Notes: a model not told the origin generated them from the sequence alone. A DNA stretch of 64,000 bases from Barnesiella sp. (GCA_014801075.1 JAAVEW010000005.1:8590-72589); one strand, 5' to 3'. Counted from the stretch's first letter, positions 7,732 through 16,360 are shown. Numbers and translations are program-made.

Positions 7732-8658
7732 ATGCCGGTAAAAGTAGATGAAACGCTCCCTGCCGTTGAGCAACTGAAAAAAGAAAACATATTCGTGATG
7801 GGCGAACGCCGCGCATCATCGCAGGACATACGCCCGCTGCGCATCGCCGTGCTCAATCTCATGCCTCTCAAAATCATGGCCGAGACCGACCTGCTGCGCC
7901 TCCTCTCCAACACCCCGTTGCAGATTGAACTCGACCTTATCGACACCGGCGCTCACGATTCGCGCAACACCCCCGAGGAGCATATCGAAGCGTTCTACAA
8001 ACGCTTTGACGAAATCGAGCATAACTACTACGATGGTTTTATCGTCACCGGCGCACCGGTGGAGAAACTGAAATTTGAAGACGTGGACTACTGGCAGCGT
8101 CTCACCGAGATATTTGACTGGGCACGCACCCACGCCACCTCAACATTATATATATGTTGGGCAGCCTTTGCCGCGATGTATCATTTTTACGGCATCGACA
8201 AGGTGATGCTCGACAGGAAAATATCAGGCGTGTTCACTCACCGAAGCACCGCCCCGTTCAATCAGCTGATGCGAGGCTTTGACGACACGTTCCACGTGCC
8301 CCACAGCCGCTACGCCACCGTCAACCCCGACGACATCAAGGCATGCGAAGGGCTTGAGATACTTGCCGAGAGTCCCGACAGCGGCGTCTACATTGTCATG
8401 GGGCGCGGCGGCCGCGAATTTTTCATCACCGGCCACTCGGAATATTCGCCCATGACCCTCGACTTCGAGTATCACCGCGACCTCGACAAGGGCATCAACC
8501 CCGATATTCCCTGCAACTACTACCCCGGCGACGACCCCTCGCGCGCTCCCGAAGTGAAATGGCGCAGCCACGCCAACCTGCTCTTCTCCAACTGGCTCAA
8601 CTACTACGTTTACCAGCTGACTCCCTTCAACCTCGCCGACGTAGCCTCAATGAAATGA
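7732..8658 (+). CDS. metA: Homoserine O-acyltransferase MetA, predicted acetyl-CoA type
   Basis: A 308-residue MetA-family enzyme that acylates homoserine, the first committed step of methionine synthesis. Counting from Met1, the catalytic residues fall exactly at the family positions: Cys142 in YICWAAF, His235 in ITGHSEY and Glu237. The specificity position is Glu111 in TGAPVEKLKFEDVDYW. In characterised MetA proteins Glu at 111 goes with acetyl-CoA and Gly with succinyl-CoA, so O-acetylhomoserine is the predicted product despite the usual annotation as a succinyltransferase. The start follows the phosphatase stop by three bases, and the stop overlaps the next gene (ATGA at 8655). Confidence 0.95.
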   Translation: MPVKVDETLPAVEQLKKENIFVMGERRASSQDIRPLRIAVLNLMPLKIMAETDLLRLLSNTPLQIELDLIDTGAHDSRNTPEEHIEAFYKRFDEIEHNYYDGFIVTGAPVEKLKFEDVDYWQRLTEIFDWARTHATSTLYICWAAFAAMYHFYGIDKVMLDRKISGVFTHRSTAPFNQLMRGFDDTFHVPHSRYATVNPDDIKACEGLEILAESPDSGVYIVMGRGGREFFITGHSEYSPMTLDFEYHRDLDKGINPDIPCNYYPGDDPSRAPEVKWRSHANLLFSNWLNYYVYQLTPFNLADVASMK

Positions 8659-10520
8659 CACCTATGACACCACAGCCACGCCCACTCGAACTCCTCGCCC
8701 CGGCCCGCAACGCAGCCATAGCGCGCGAAGCCATACTCCATGGCGCCGACGCCGTCTACATAGGCGCGCCAAGCCACGGCGCACGCGCCAAAGCAGGCAA
8801 CTCCATTGATGAAATCAAGGAACTTGTAAAGTTTGCTACGCCCTATGGAGTAAAGATTTACGTCACGGTTAACACCATCATCTACGACGATGAACTCGCA
8901 TCCGTAGAGCGCATGATATGGGACCTCTACGCCGCCGGTGTCGACGCCCTCATAGTGCAGGACATGTCGCTGCTGCAGATGAATCTGCCACCCATACAGC
9001 TCCATGCCAGCACCCAGTGCGACACCCGCGACGCCGCCAAAGCCCGCTGGCTTCAGGATGCCGGCATGTCGCAGATAGTGATAGCCCGCGAAACCGACAT
9101 CGACACGATACGCGAAATTTGCAGCGCTGTCGACGTGCCCGTCGAGGCATTTGTCCACGGCGCGCTCTGCGTGAGCTACAGCGGCGATTGCCGTGCCAGC
9201 CAGATACTTACAGGCCGTAGCGCCAACCGCGGTGCCTGCGCCCAGATGTGCCGCCTGCCCTACTCACTCATCGACGGTGACGGCCACGTCGTCGGCAAGA
9301 AGCACTACCTCTCGCTGCGCGATATGAACCGTCTTGCCAACCTCGGCGAGATGGCCGATGCCGGAGTGACGTCATTCAAGATTGAAGGGCGTCTAAAGGA
9401 TGCTTCATACGTCAAGGAGGTGACTCTCGCCTACCGCCAGGCTCTCGACCGCCTCATTGATGCCAACCCCGACCGTTACTGCCGCGCATCGCGCGGAACG
9501 GTGACAGCAAAGTTTTCACCCGACACGGCCAAGTCGTTCAACCGCGGCTACACCGACTACTTCCTGCACGCCACGGCCGTGCGCCCCGTCAGCAAGGAGC
9601 GCATCGCCTCGCTCGATTCGCCGAAAGCTCTCGGCGAGCAAGTGGGTAAAGTGCGCGCCACCTCCGGCGCTGTCATCGACGCCACTCTTTCCGTGCCCTT
9701 GGTCAACGGCGACGGCCTATCCTATATCACCCCCGACGGCATGACAGGCGGTTTCCGCGTGAACCGTGCCGAGGGGCGGCGCATATTCCCCGCCGAACGC
9801 ATCTCGCTCCCCGCCGGAACGAAACTCTACCGCTCCTACGACAAAGAGCGCGAGGCGATGCTCGCTTCCGCCACGGCCACCCGCCTTATCCCTGTCGAGC
9901 TCACCATCAGCCGCTGCGATGCCGACACAATCGCCCTGTCGGGCACTGTCGACGGCATCGGCACGGTTAGTGTCACTGCTCCATGCAGCGCCGAAAAGGC
10001 CAAGAACGACCCATCGGAGCATCGTCGCCGACAGCTCTCGAAATGGGGCGACACGATATTTACCGTCGCGGGATACGCCGACATGCTCGGCAACGACTTC
10101 GTGGCCGCATCGCTCCTCTCCGAACTCCGCCGCAACCTCGCCTCGGCACTGCTCTCCACCCTCGAAGCCCGCAAAGTGACCCTGCGTCCCGGCAACCGCG
10201 CCGCGCGCTCGCTGCCACCCGAAGGCGCCGCGCTCACCCACCGCAGCAACGTGTCCAACCGCCTTGCCGCGCAGTTCTACCGCGATTGCGGCGTGACCTC
10301 CATAGAGCCTGCCGTAGAGGTGAAGCGGCCATCATCGCGCGAGCCGCTGACACTGATGGAGACGCGCTACTGCCTGCGCCGCGAACTCGGGGCCTGCCTG
10401 CGCGAGGGTGGCAACGCAATTATGCCCGAACCGCTGACCCTCAAAGGCCAGGGGCTTGAAACCCGACTCGAATTTGATTGTAAAAATTGCAAGATGAGAG
10501 TGAATTATCTTGGTAAATAA
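8655..10520 (+). CDS. U32-family protein, RlhA-like (23S rRNA cytidine hydroxylation)
   Basis: Starting at the ATG overlapping the metA stop gives 621 residues (MTPMTPQPRPLELLAPARN); the open frame extends upstream to 8559 only as a shadow of metA. The N-terminal U32 barrel reads LLAPARNAAIAREAILHGAD, and conserved cysteines lie in GALCVSYSGDC and NRGACAQMC. SFKIEGRLKDASYVKEV is typical of the family. The long C-terminal half matches the size of RlhA with its DUF3656-like insert, rather than the shorter TrhP. The end, FDCKNCKMRVNY, is another cysteine motif. RlhA makes 5-hydroxycytidine in 23S rRNA; the same activity here is inferred. Older annotations would say peptidase U32 or collagenase. 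Confidence 0.85.
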   Translation: MTPMTPQPRPLELLAPARNAAIAREAILHGADAVYIGAPSHGARAKAGNSIDEIKELVKFATPYGVKIYVTVNTIIYDDELASVERMIWDLYAAGVDALIVQDMSLLQMNLPPIQLHASTQCDTRDAAKARWLQDAGMSQIVIARETDIDTIREICSAVDVPVEAFVHGALCVSYSGDCRASQILTGRSANRGACAQMCRLPYSLIDGDGHVVGKKHYLSLRDMNRLANLGEMADAGVTSFKIEGRLKDASYVKEVTLAYRQALDRLIDANPDRYCRASRGTVTAKFSPDTAKSFNRGYTDYFLHATAVRPVSKERIASLDSPKALGEQVGKVRATSGAVIDATLSVPLVNGDGLSYITPDGMTGGFRVNRAEGRRIFPAERISLPAGTKLYRSYDKEREAMLASATATRLIPVELTISRCDADTIALSGTVDGIGTVSVTAPCSAEKAKNDPSEHRRRQLSKWGDTIFTVAGYADMLGNDFVAASLLSELRRNLASALLSTLEARKVTLRPGNRAARSLPPEGAALTHRSNVSNRLAAQFYRDCGVTSIEPAVEVKRPSSREPLTLMETRYCLRRELGACLREGGNAIMPEPLTLKGQGLETRLEFDCKNCKMRVNYLGK

Positions 10521-10540
10521 CTTAATTATCACTACTTTTG
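10510..10540 (+). promoter_or_regulatory. Candidate galE promoter
   Basis: TTG at 10510-10512 and TACTTTTG at 10533-10540, 20 bases apart, match the Bacteroidetes -33/-7 promoter about 110 bases before galE. The -33 element overlaps the end of the U32 gene. Confidence 0.5.
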
Positions 10541-10648
10541 CAATTATTAACCCGTAGATATATGAATTATATTTAAAATCTACGTAAGTAACTGTTCAAA
10601 ATTATATTAATTATAACCTAACTTTATCACAAACTAAAGAATCTGAAC

Positions 10649-11692
10649 ATGTCAACCAAGAAAGAACGTATCCTCGTGACCGGAGGAACCGGCTACATCG
10701 GTTCACACACTGTGGTAGAACTTCAGCAGGCGGGCTATCCCGTAGTCATCATCGATGACCTGTCAAACTCCAATGTCGATGTGCTCGACGGCATTGAACG
10801 CATCACCGGTATCCGTCCCGATTTCGTCGAGGCCTCGTGTACCGACATGGCCGCTCTGACCAAACTCTTCGCCGACTATCCCGACATCCGCGGTATCATC
10901 AACTTCGCCGCTTCAAAGGCTGTAGGCGAGTCGATGCAGAAACCCATCCTCTACTATCGCAACAACCTCAACACGCTGATGAACCTGCTCGAACTCATGG
11001 CGCCCAACCACGTGAAAGGCATCGTGTTCTCTTCATCATGCACCGTATATGGCGAGCCCGACGTAAACCCCGTGACCGAGCAGTCGCCCATCAAGAAAGC
11101 TACTTCACCCTACGGCAACACCAAGCAGATTTCCGAGGAAATCATCACCGACGTCATCAACGCCGGCGCTCCCTTCAAGAGCATCATCCTGCGCTACTTC
11201 AACCCCGTAGGCGCTCATCCCTCGGCTGAAATCGGCGAACTCCCCAACGGTGTGCCCCAGAACCTCATCCCCTACGTTACACAGACAGCAATCGGTATCC
11301 GCAAGGAACTCAGCGTATTCGGCAACGACTACAACACCCCCGACGGCTACTGCATCCGCGACTTCATCAACGTTGTTGACCTCGCCAAGGCCCACGTTAT
11401 CGCCGTGGAGCGCATGCTCACCGACAAGAGCGAGGCCAAAATCGAAATCTTCAACCTCGGCACAGGCAACGGTCTCTCCGTTAAGGAACTCCTTGACTCA
11501 TTCGAGCGCTCAACCGGCGTGAAAGTTCCTTATAAGGTAGTGGGCCGTCGTCCCGGCGACATCGAAAAAGTGTGGGCCGATCCCTCCTACGCCAACAACG
11601 TGCTCGGTTGGAAAGCCGAAACCCCCATCGACGACACCATGCGTTCGGCATGGGCTTGGCAGCTCAAGCTCCGCGAACGCGGCATAATGTAA
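10649..11692 (+). CDS. galE: UDP-glucose 4-epimerase
   Basis: A 347-residue NAD-dependent short-chain dehydrogenase that interconverts UDP-glucose and UDP-galactose for envelope polysaccharides and galactose use. The Rossmann motif ILVTGGTGYIGSHTVVEL lies at about 8-25. SSSCTVYGEP carries the catalytic Ser/Thr region, and the YxxxK pair is in SPYGNTKQ. Sugar-nucleotide-binding motifs LRYFNPVGAHPS and GTGNGLSVKEL follow. Length and motif order fit GalE well. It has its own upstream promoter and stands as a single transcription unit before the MITE-like element. Confidence 0.95.
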   Translation: MSTKKERILVTGGTGYIGSHTVVELQQAGYPVVIIDDLSNSNVDVLDGIERITGIRPDFVEASCTDMAALTKLFADYPDIRGIINFAASKAVGESMQKPILYYRNNLNTLMNLLELMAPNHVKGIVFSSSCTVYGEPDVNPVTEQSPIKKATSPYGNTKQISEEIITDVINAGAPFKSIILRYFNPVGAHPSAEIGELPNGVPQNLIPYVTQTAIGIRKELSVFGNDYNTPDGYCIRDFINVVDLAKAHVIAVERMLTDKSEAKIEIFNLGTGNGLSVKELLDSFERSTGVKVPYKVVGRRPGDIEKVWADPSYANNVLGWKAETPIDDTMRSAWAWQLKLRERGIM

Positions 11693-11761
11693 TAACCCGT
11701 CGCTGACGGCCTCCTCCTCTCTCTCCTTTTTATCATCATCACCTTACATTCAACCTTTCTA

Positions 11762-11958
11762 AGAGTGTGTTTACTTTTAAATGATTTTAGCACAAAGGAA
11801 GATTTTGGAGTGATTTTTCAAAATTGAAGAAGGAGCAATGCGGGCATTGTGACTGATGAAATCTTTGAAAAAGCACCCAAAAGAGTCTTTGTGATGAAAT
11901 CAAAAATTAAACAATCACTCATATATTATTAATTTGGTTTAAAAGTAAACAGACTCTA
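11762..11958. mobile_element. 197-bp MITE-like element with 20-bp terminal inverted repeats
   Basis: AGAGTGTGTTTACTTTTAAA (11762-11781) is repeated in inverted orientation at 11939-11958 with one mismatch. The interior is AT-rich, has no open frame of note, and contains a CAATGC-GG-GCATTG palindrome at 11836-11849. Size, terminal repeats and lack of a transposase fit a miniature inverted-repeat transposable element or a deleted IS. The parent family is not identified. The right end lies 8 bases before the phosphatase ATG, so the element supplies that gene's whole leader. Confidence 0.7.
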
Positions 11959-11966
11959 ATATTCCG

Positions 11967-13268
11967 ATGAAAAAACTGCTCATAAGCCTGCTGGCTCTGA
12001 CGTCACTTACGTGTTTCGCACAGAATGCCCGTCAGGAGATAGCCGAAACGCCCGCCAAAGCCGGCGGCGTATATTATGCCTACCCCGTAACCGAGAGCCT
12101 CAATACTCACGCACCCAAAGGCTACACACCTTTCTACGTGAGCCACTACGGACGTCACGGTTCGCGCTATCTCATTGACGACAAAGATTATACCAATGTA
12201 ATTGATGTAATGGCCCGCGCGCAGGCCGACGGCGCTCTGACGCCGCTTGGCGAGGAGATGTACGAAAGGTTGCTCACCGTGCTTGATGAAGCCCGTGGCC
12301 GCGGCGGCGAACTGACTCCGCTCGGCGCCCGTCAGCACCACGACATAGCGCAGCGCATGTATAAAGCTTATCCCGAAGCGTTTGGCAAAGACGCACAGGT
12401 GACAGCCGCCTCCACTCAGGTGATGCGATGCGCCCACTCTATGTTCAATTTCATCGAAGGACTCAAGGAACTCAATCCGTCGCTCGTCATACCGAAGGAA
12501 TCCAACGCCCGCAACATGGTGTACCTCTGTCACAGCGAACCCCCGTCGTGGGCGTTCAACGACAACAAGGGACGCCTGCAATGGAAACCGGAGTACAACG
12601 CATGGCGTGCCGGAAAGGTAAACCCCGACCGCCTCATGTCGTCGCTCTTCAACGACCCGCGCTACGTGCAGCAGAACATCTTTAGCGAAGAACTGATGTG
12701 GGGTCTCTACTGGATTGCCGTCGACATGCAGAACATGGAGACCGAGGCCGATTTCCTATCACTCTTCTCAGCCGACGAACTCTACGACCTCTGGGAAGCC
12801 ATCAACGCCTCGTTCTACATCACCAATTCGAGCTACCCGCGCAGCGACGGTCTCAACGTCGACAACGCCAAAAACCTGCTGCGCAACATTCTTGACACTG
12901 CCAATGACTACGTTGACAACAACCGCCACGGCGCCACCCTGCGCTTCGGCCACGACGGTAACATCGTGCCTCTCGCAGCGCTCATGCGCTTTACAGGTTG
13001 CCACGGCTACTCCGCCGGCCTCGACGACATTGCCGACGTGTGGCAGTCATACAACGTGTCGCCTATGGCCTCCAACATGCAGATGGTTTTCTTCCGCAAC
13101 AAGCAGGGCGACGTCATCGTGAAGTTCATGATGAATGAACGCGAGACCGCCATCGACCTACCCTCCGACATCTTCCCCTTCTACCGCTGGGACGATGTAA
13201 AGAATTATTTCATCGAAACTCTCGACACTCCCTCTATCGAATACTGTCCTAAAGAATTACGACAATGA
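11967..13268 (+). CDS. Secreted histidine-type (acid) phosphatase, MINPP-like
   Basis: A 433-residue periplasmic or secreted enzyme with a signal peptide (about 1-18, ending TCFAQ). The histidine phosphatase signature RHGSR lies at 63-67 (HYGRHGSRYL), with nucleophile His64. The distal acid motif is GHD at 328-330 (LRFGHDGNIVPL). This two-part layout is that of branch-2 histidine acid phosphatases, which include phytases, MINPP and glucose-1-phosphatases. Bacteroides has a MINPP of similar length, but that enzyme is usually recalled with an HAE motif, so the substrate is open. The start follows a MITE-like element by 8 bases, and the stop overlaps a lipoprotein gene. Confidence 0.85.
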   Translation: MKKLLISLLALTSLTCFAQNARQEIAETPAKAGGVYYAYPVTESLNTHAPKGYTPFYVSHYGRHGSRYLIDDKDYTNVIDVMARAQADGALTPLGEEMYERLLTVLDEARGRGGELTPLGARQHHDIAQRMYKAYPEAFGKDAQVTAASTQVMRCAHSMFNFIEGLKELNPSLVIPKESNARNMVYLCHSEPPSWAFNDNKGRLQWKPEYNAWRAGKVNPDRLMSSLFNDPRYVQQNIFSEELMWGLYWIAVDMQNMETEADFLSLFSADELYDLWEAINASFYITNSSYPRSDGLNVDNAKNLLRNILDTANDYVDNNRHGATLRFGHDGNIVPLAALMRFTGCHGYSAGLDDIADVWQSYNVSPMASNMQMVFFRNKQGDVIVKFMMNERETAIDLPSDIFPFYRWDDVKNYFIETLDTPSIEYCPKELRQ

Positions 13269-13747
13269 AAAAACAGTTTGCAAAACTTGCCGCTCCTCTC
13301 TTCCCGCTTCTCACAATTGCCATTCTCCTGTTCGCCGCCTCGTGCTCCAAAAGCGAGGATGAAGAGGTGAAGTTTGACAAAGCCCGCACTCAGGAACTTA
13401 TCAAGGAATACGACTCCAACGGCGGAAAACTATCACCGGAGCAGTACGACGAACTGATTACCAACACTACATTGCTGTATGCCGACATCAAGCAGCAGAT
13501 GAAGGACCTTCTCTCCATCACCGAACCGCTGAAATTCGCCCAGGAATACCAGCGTCTCAAAAACGACAATGACTTCATGGAGCGTATTACTATACGCGAG
13601 CAGGTGTGGCGCGTCCTCGTTCTCGGCCAGAAAGACTTCTCCGCGGAAAATATCGAGGCATTCAACGAACTTCCCAAGGAAAGCTCGCTCATCGACTACT
13701 ACGACGACCAGATACGCACCCGCCTTACCGACGCTATCCCCGAATAG
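13265..13747 (+). CDS. Hypothetical lipoprotein coupled to the phosphatase
   Basis: A 160-residue predicted lipoprotein. The N-terminal hydrophobic segment ends in a lipobox, LFAASC, with the lipidated Cys at about 27, followed by an acidic stretch (SKSEDEE). The mature part is helical and charged, with no motif I recognise. It overlaps the phosphatase gene by four bases (ATGA), suggesting coupled expression and perhaps a shared surface or periplasmic location. Its function is unknown. Confidence 0.75.
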   Translation: MKKQFAKLAAPLFPLLTIAILLFAASCSKSEDEEVKFDKARTQELIKEYDSNGGKLSPEQYDELITNTTLLYADIKQQMKDLLSITEPLKFAQEYQRLKNDNDFMERITIREQVWRVLVLGQKDFSAENIEAFNELPKESSLIDYYDDQIRTRLTDAIPE

Positions 13748-13830
13748 CCCTGCGCCTACAATTCTCCTGCCGCGACAAAACTTTTCGGGGCGGCAAAGCG
13801 TATTGATTATATAATCAAAAAAATATAATT

Positions 13831-14424
13831 ATGGAAGAGAAGAAAAACAATAGCGCAGGTGCGCCCGAAGTAGAACAGGTGGCAAAATTTGAAGAAGCCG
13901 TTCGTGCCGACCTCATTAAATACTTGCAGAACGAGAAGATGCTCGACGAGATAGTGCCCGACTGTCCTGACGTTGAGGAGAAATGGCCCGAAATCGCAAA
14001 GGCTTATCTGCCCGACGGCGCACGCGAGTTTCAACAGTATCCCGTTGTATCGCTCGGCTGGATGATGTTCATGGGCATGGCGATGGCCTTCTTCTGGGAC
14101 ACCGACTGGGAAAAGGCATCAAAGCAGTCTGACCTCTATCAGCAGATTCGCGACAAGGATGGCTATGACAATTTCGATGACACGGTCCTAAAATCAGTTC
14201 TCGGCCTCGGCGAAGAGGAGGAGAAAAAGATGTCGGAACTCGTTGGCCGTTGCGCCACCCGTGTCCTCAGCCGTCTTGACCACGAGCACGTAGAGCCCGG
14301 CACCCCCGCCGCCCTCGGCTACTATATCGCCGCACTCCATCAGCTCTACCTCGCCGGCATGTCAATGGAACTCAACGCCCTCGGCTACCACATGACCCCG
14401 ATGGACCAGATAGGATTAAACTGA
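13831..14424 (+). CDS. Conserved hypothetical protein
   Basis: A 197-residue protein with no signal peptide. The N-terminus is charged (MEEKKNNSAGAPEVEQVAKF). A short hydrophobic stretch, LGWMMFMGMAMAFFWDTDW, is at about 75-93, and the C-terminus contains LGYYIAALHQLYLAG. The overall pattern looks like a helical Bacteroidetes-specific family without assigned function. It is a single gene, 83 bases after the lipoprotein, ending in a strong bidirectional hairpin shared with surE. Confidence 0.7.
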   Translation: MEEKKNNSAGAPEVEQVAKFEEAVRADLIKYLQNEKMLDEIVPDCPDVEEKWPEIAKAYLPDGAREFQQYPVVSLGWMMFMGMAMAFFWDTDWEKASKQSDLYQQIRDKDGYDNFDDTVLKSVLGLGEEEEKKMSELVGRCATRVLSRLDHEHVEPGTPAALGYYIAALHQLYLAGMSMELNALGYHMTPMDQIGLN

Positions 14425-14441
14425 TTGCAACCAATCCACAA

Positions 14442-14493
14442 TATAAGTAAATCAAAAGGGACGCGATAACGCGTCCCTTTTGATTTACTTATA
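14442..14493. terminator. Bidirectional terminator with 24-bp perfect stem
   Basis: Bases 14442-14465 pair perfectly with 14470-14493 around an ATAA loop. The GC core is GGGACGCG/CGCGTCCC, and the A/T-rich flanks give U-tracts on both strands. It sits between the convergent hypothetical gene and surE. Confidence 0.85.
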
Positions 14494-14495
14494 AT

Positions 14496-15272
14496 TTACT
14501 GTTGATTACAGATAGTTTCGGCGATGGTGGGGATGATGGCGGTGTTGGTTTGGTCGGGGGTTACGGGCACTATGGTGGCGTAGTTTTTGCCAAGCCAGTA
14601 GAGGTCGGTGTCGGTGGCATCGGGCTCTTCGTTTATCTGCTTGCCTGTCAGCCAGTAGAACGGGTGGCCGGCGGGGTCGGTGTATTCGCGGTACTCCTCG
14701 GTCCAGTGGCTGCGGGCCGAGCGTGCCACCTTCAATCCCTCAATCTCCACTTTGGCGGGGAAGTTGACGTTGAGACACACGCCCTCGGGCAAACCTTTCT
14801 CTATTACAGCACGTGAAATCTTTTCGATATAGGGGACGGCGCGCGAGAAATCGGCCGCCATGGAGTGATGCATCAACGAGAATCCAACGGCGGGAATACC
14901 CACCATGCACGCCTCCATCACGGCACCCATAGTACCGGAATATATAAGGTTGTTGCCGGCGTTTGACCCGTGGTTGATGCCGCAGAGCATCATGTCGGGA
15001 CGACGCGGGAGTATATGATGCATGGCCAGCTTGATGCAGTCGACCGGCGTACCGGTGACGCTGAAATATCTTACTCCGGGTTCGGCGGAATTGGCATGCT
15101 CCTGAATGCGTAGCGGCGTGTTTACGGTCATGGCCGACGACATGCCCGACTGGGCGGTTGCGGGGGCAACGACATACACGTCGCCGAGTTGCTGCGCTAT
15201 GCCTGCGAGCACGTGAATGCCGGGGGCGTTGATGCCGTCGTCATTCGCTATAAGTATCAATGGTCTTTCCAT
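14496..15272 (-). CDS. surE: 5'/3'-nucleotidase SurE
   Basis: A 258-residue SurE phosphatase acting on nucleoside monophosphates. The metal-binding N-terminus reads LILIANDDGINAPGI, and the family block CGINHGSNAGNNLIYSGT follows at about 98-115, along with PATAQSGMSSAMTV. The length is normal. It is divergent from parA and convergent with the 197-residue hypothetical gene. A TATCTTTG -7 box lies about 60 bases before the ATG on the minus strand. Confidence 0.95.
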   Translation of the reverse strand: MERPLILIANDDGINAPGIHVLAGIAQQLGDVYVVAPATAQSGMSSAMTVNTPLRIQEHANSAEPGVRYFSVTGTPVDCIKLAMHHILPRRPDMMLCGINHGSNAGNNLIYSGTMGAVMEACMVGIPAVGFSLMHHSMAADFSRAVPYIEKISRAVIEKGLPEGVCLNVNFPAKVEIEGLKVARSARSHWTEEYREYTDPAGHPFYWLTGKQINEEPDATDTDLYWLGKNYATIVPVTPDQTNTAIIPTIAETICNQQ

Positions 15273-15331
15273 AATTATATATTTAGTTGTTGTTTGTTTT
15301 TAATTAGAGTATGCTGCGTGAGATGTGTTGA

Positions 15332-15363
15332 CAAAGATAAGTAATCGCGCCGATATAGGCAAG
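15332..15363 (-). promoter_or_regulatory. Candidate surE promoter
   Basis: CAAAGATA (15332-15339) reads TATCTTTG on the minus strand. CAAG at 15360-15363 reads CTTG, 20 bases upstream, and could be the -33 element. Confidence 0.45.
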
Positions 15364-15371
15364 CGGCACGT

Positions 15372-15426
15372 TGTTCCACGGCTTCGCGCGGGGCGTTCCA
15401 CAGCCGGTGGCGCGGATTGTTCCACG
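15372..15426. repeat. Three GTTCCAC direct repeats upstream of parAB (possible parS-like half-sites)
   Basis: GTTCCAC occurs at 15373, 15395 and 15419, spacings 22 and 24 bp, twice as TGTTCCACG. The motif equals half of a parS-like palindrome (TGTTCCACG plus its complement). GCGTGAAACA at 15518-15527 resembles the other canonical half-site. No full palindrome is present. TTATCTACA (15429-15437) and TTATCAACA (15449-15457) nearby are one mismatch from a DnaA box. Confidence 0.45.
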
Positions 15427-15479
15427 ACTTATCTACAATCAATAACAGTTATCAACATATTTGGTTCTTTGATGATTAT

Positions 15480-15487
15480 TAACTTTG
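15480..15487 (+). promoter_or_regulatory. Candidate parA promoter -7 box
   Basis: TAACTTTG is an exact -7 match 57-64 bases before the parA ATG. No well-spaced -33 TTTG was found. Confidence 0.4.
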
Positions 15488-15543
15488 TAATGCAATTAAA
15501 ATGTTGTTAATTTGCAGCGTGAAACATTTTTCAATTTAATCCT

Positions 15544-16311
15544 ATGGGAAAAATTATCGCAATCGCCAATCAGAAAGGTGGCGTCGGCAAAACGACAACG
15601 ACAATCAACCTCGGAGCATCGCTCGCCACCGCAGGCAAGCGCACACTCATCATTGACGCCGACCCTCAGGCCAACGCTACGTCGGGCTATGGCATCGACC
15701 CCCGCTCGATGACCTCCTCAATCTACGAATGTCTCGTCGACGGCTACCCCATCGACGGTTCGCAGAACAAGACATGCGTTGAAAACCTCGACCTGGTTGG
15801 CTCACGTATCGACCTCGCCGGCGCGGAAATCGAACTCATCAACAAGCCCAACCGTGAGCGCGTGCTCGCCGGACTGCTCGAACCGCTCAAGAGTGTCTAC
15901 GACTACATCCTCATCGACTGCTCCCCCTCGCTCGGACTTATCACCGTCAACGCGCTGACCGCAGCCGACTCCGTCATCATCCCCGTGCAGGCCGAATACT
16001 TCGCCCTCGAAGGCATCTCGAAGCTGCTCAATACTATCCGCATCATCAAGTCGAAGCTCAATCCGTCGCTCGACATAGAGGGCTTCCTCCTCACCATGTA
16101 TGACGCCCGTCTCCGTCTGGCCAACCAGATATATGAGGAACTGAAGGGCCACTTCGGCGACATGGTATTCGACACCGTCATACCGCGCAACATCCGCCTC
16201 AGCGAAGCGCCGTCCCACGGTCTGCCCGCCATCCTCTACGATCCCGAGAGCCGCGGCGCCACCTCCCACCTGATGCTCGCCAAGGAGATTATCGCCAAAA
16301 ACAAAGCCTGA
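15544..16311 (+). CDS. parA: Chromosome-partitioning ATPase ParA/Soj
   Basis: A 255-residue Walker-type ATPase that works with ParB and parS in segregating replicated origins. The deviant Walker A motif QKGGVGKTT is at about 10-18, Walker A' is in TLIIDADPQANATSG, and YDYILIDCSPSLGLI is the Walker B region. It is a short ParA without an N-terminal DNA-binding domain, as for chromosomal Soj. parB follows 154 bases later. The upstream region carries GTTCCAC repeats that could be recognised by ParB or another factor. Confidence 0.95.
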   Translation: MGKIIAIANQKGGVGKTTTTINLGASLATAGKRTLIIDADPQANATSGYGIDPRSMTSSIYECLVDGYPIDGSQNKTCVENLDLVGSRIDLAGAEIELINKPNRERVLAGLLEPLKSVYDYILIDCSPSLGLITVNALTAADSVIIPVQAEYFALEGISKLLNTIRIIKSKLNPSLDIEGFLLTMYDARLRLANQIYEELKGHFGDMVFDTVIPRNIRLSEAPSHGLPAILYDPESRGATSHLMLAKEIIAKNKA

Positions 16312-16328
16312 GAGCAATCCATCCTGTC

Positions 16329-16360
16329 AATTCATAATGCATAATTCATAATGCATAATT
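16329..16360. repeat. Tandem 14-bp repeat between parA and parB
   Basis: AATTCATAATGCAT is repeated twice exactly (16329-16342, 16343-16356), followed by a third partial AATT. The unit is internally near-palindromic. It looks like a short intergenic tandem or REP-like repeat. Confidence 0.7.

Noticed and set aside
8559..8654. N-terminal extension of the U32 protein
   Set aside because: These bases are the out-of-frame end of metA; the family start matches the ATG at 8655, which overlaps the metA stop.
15325..15510. Open frame upstream of parA
   Set aside because: It spans the promoter and repeat region and shows no protein-like pattern.
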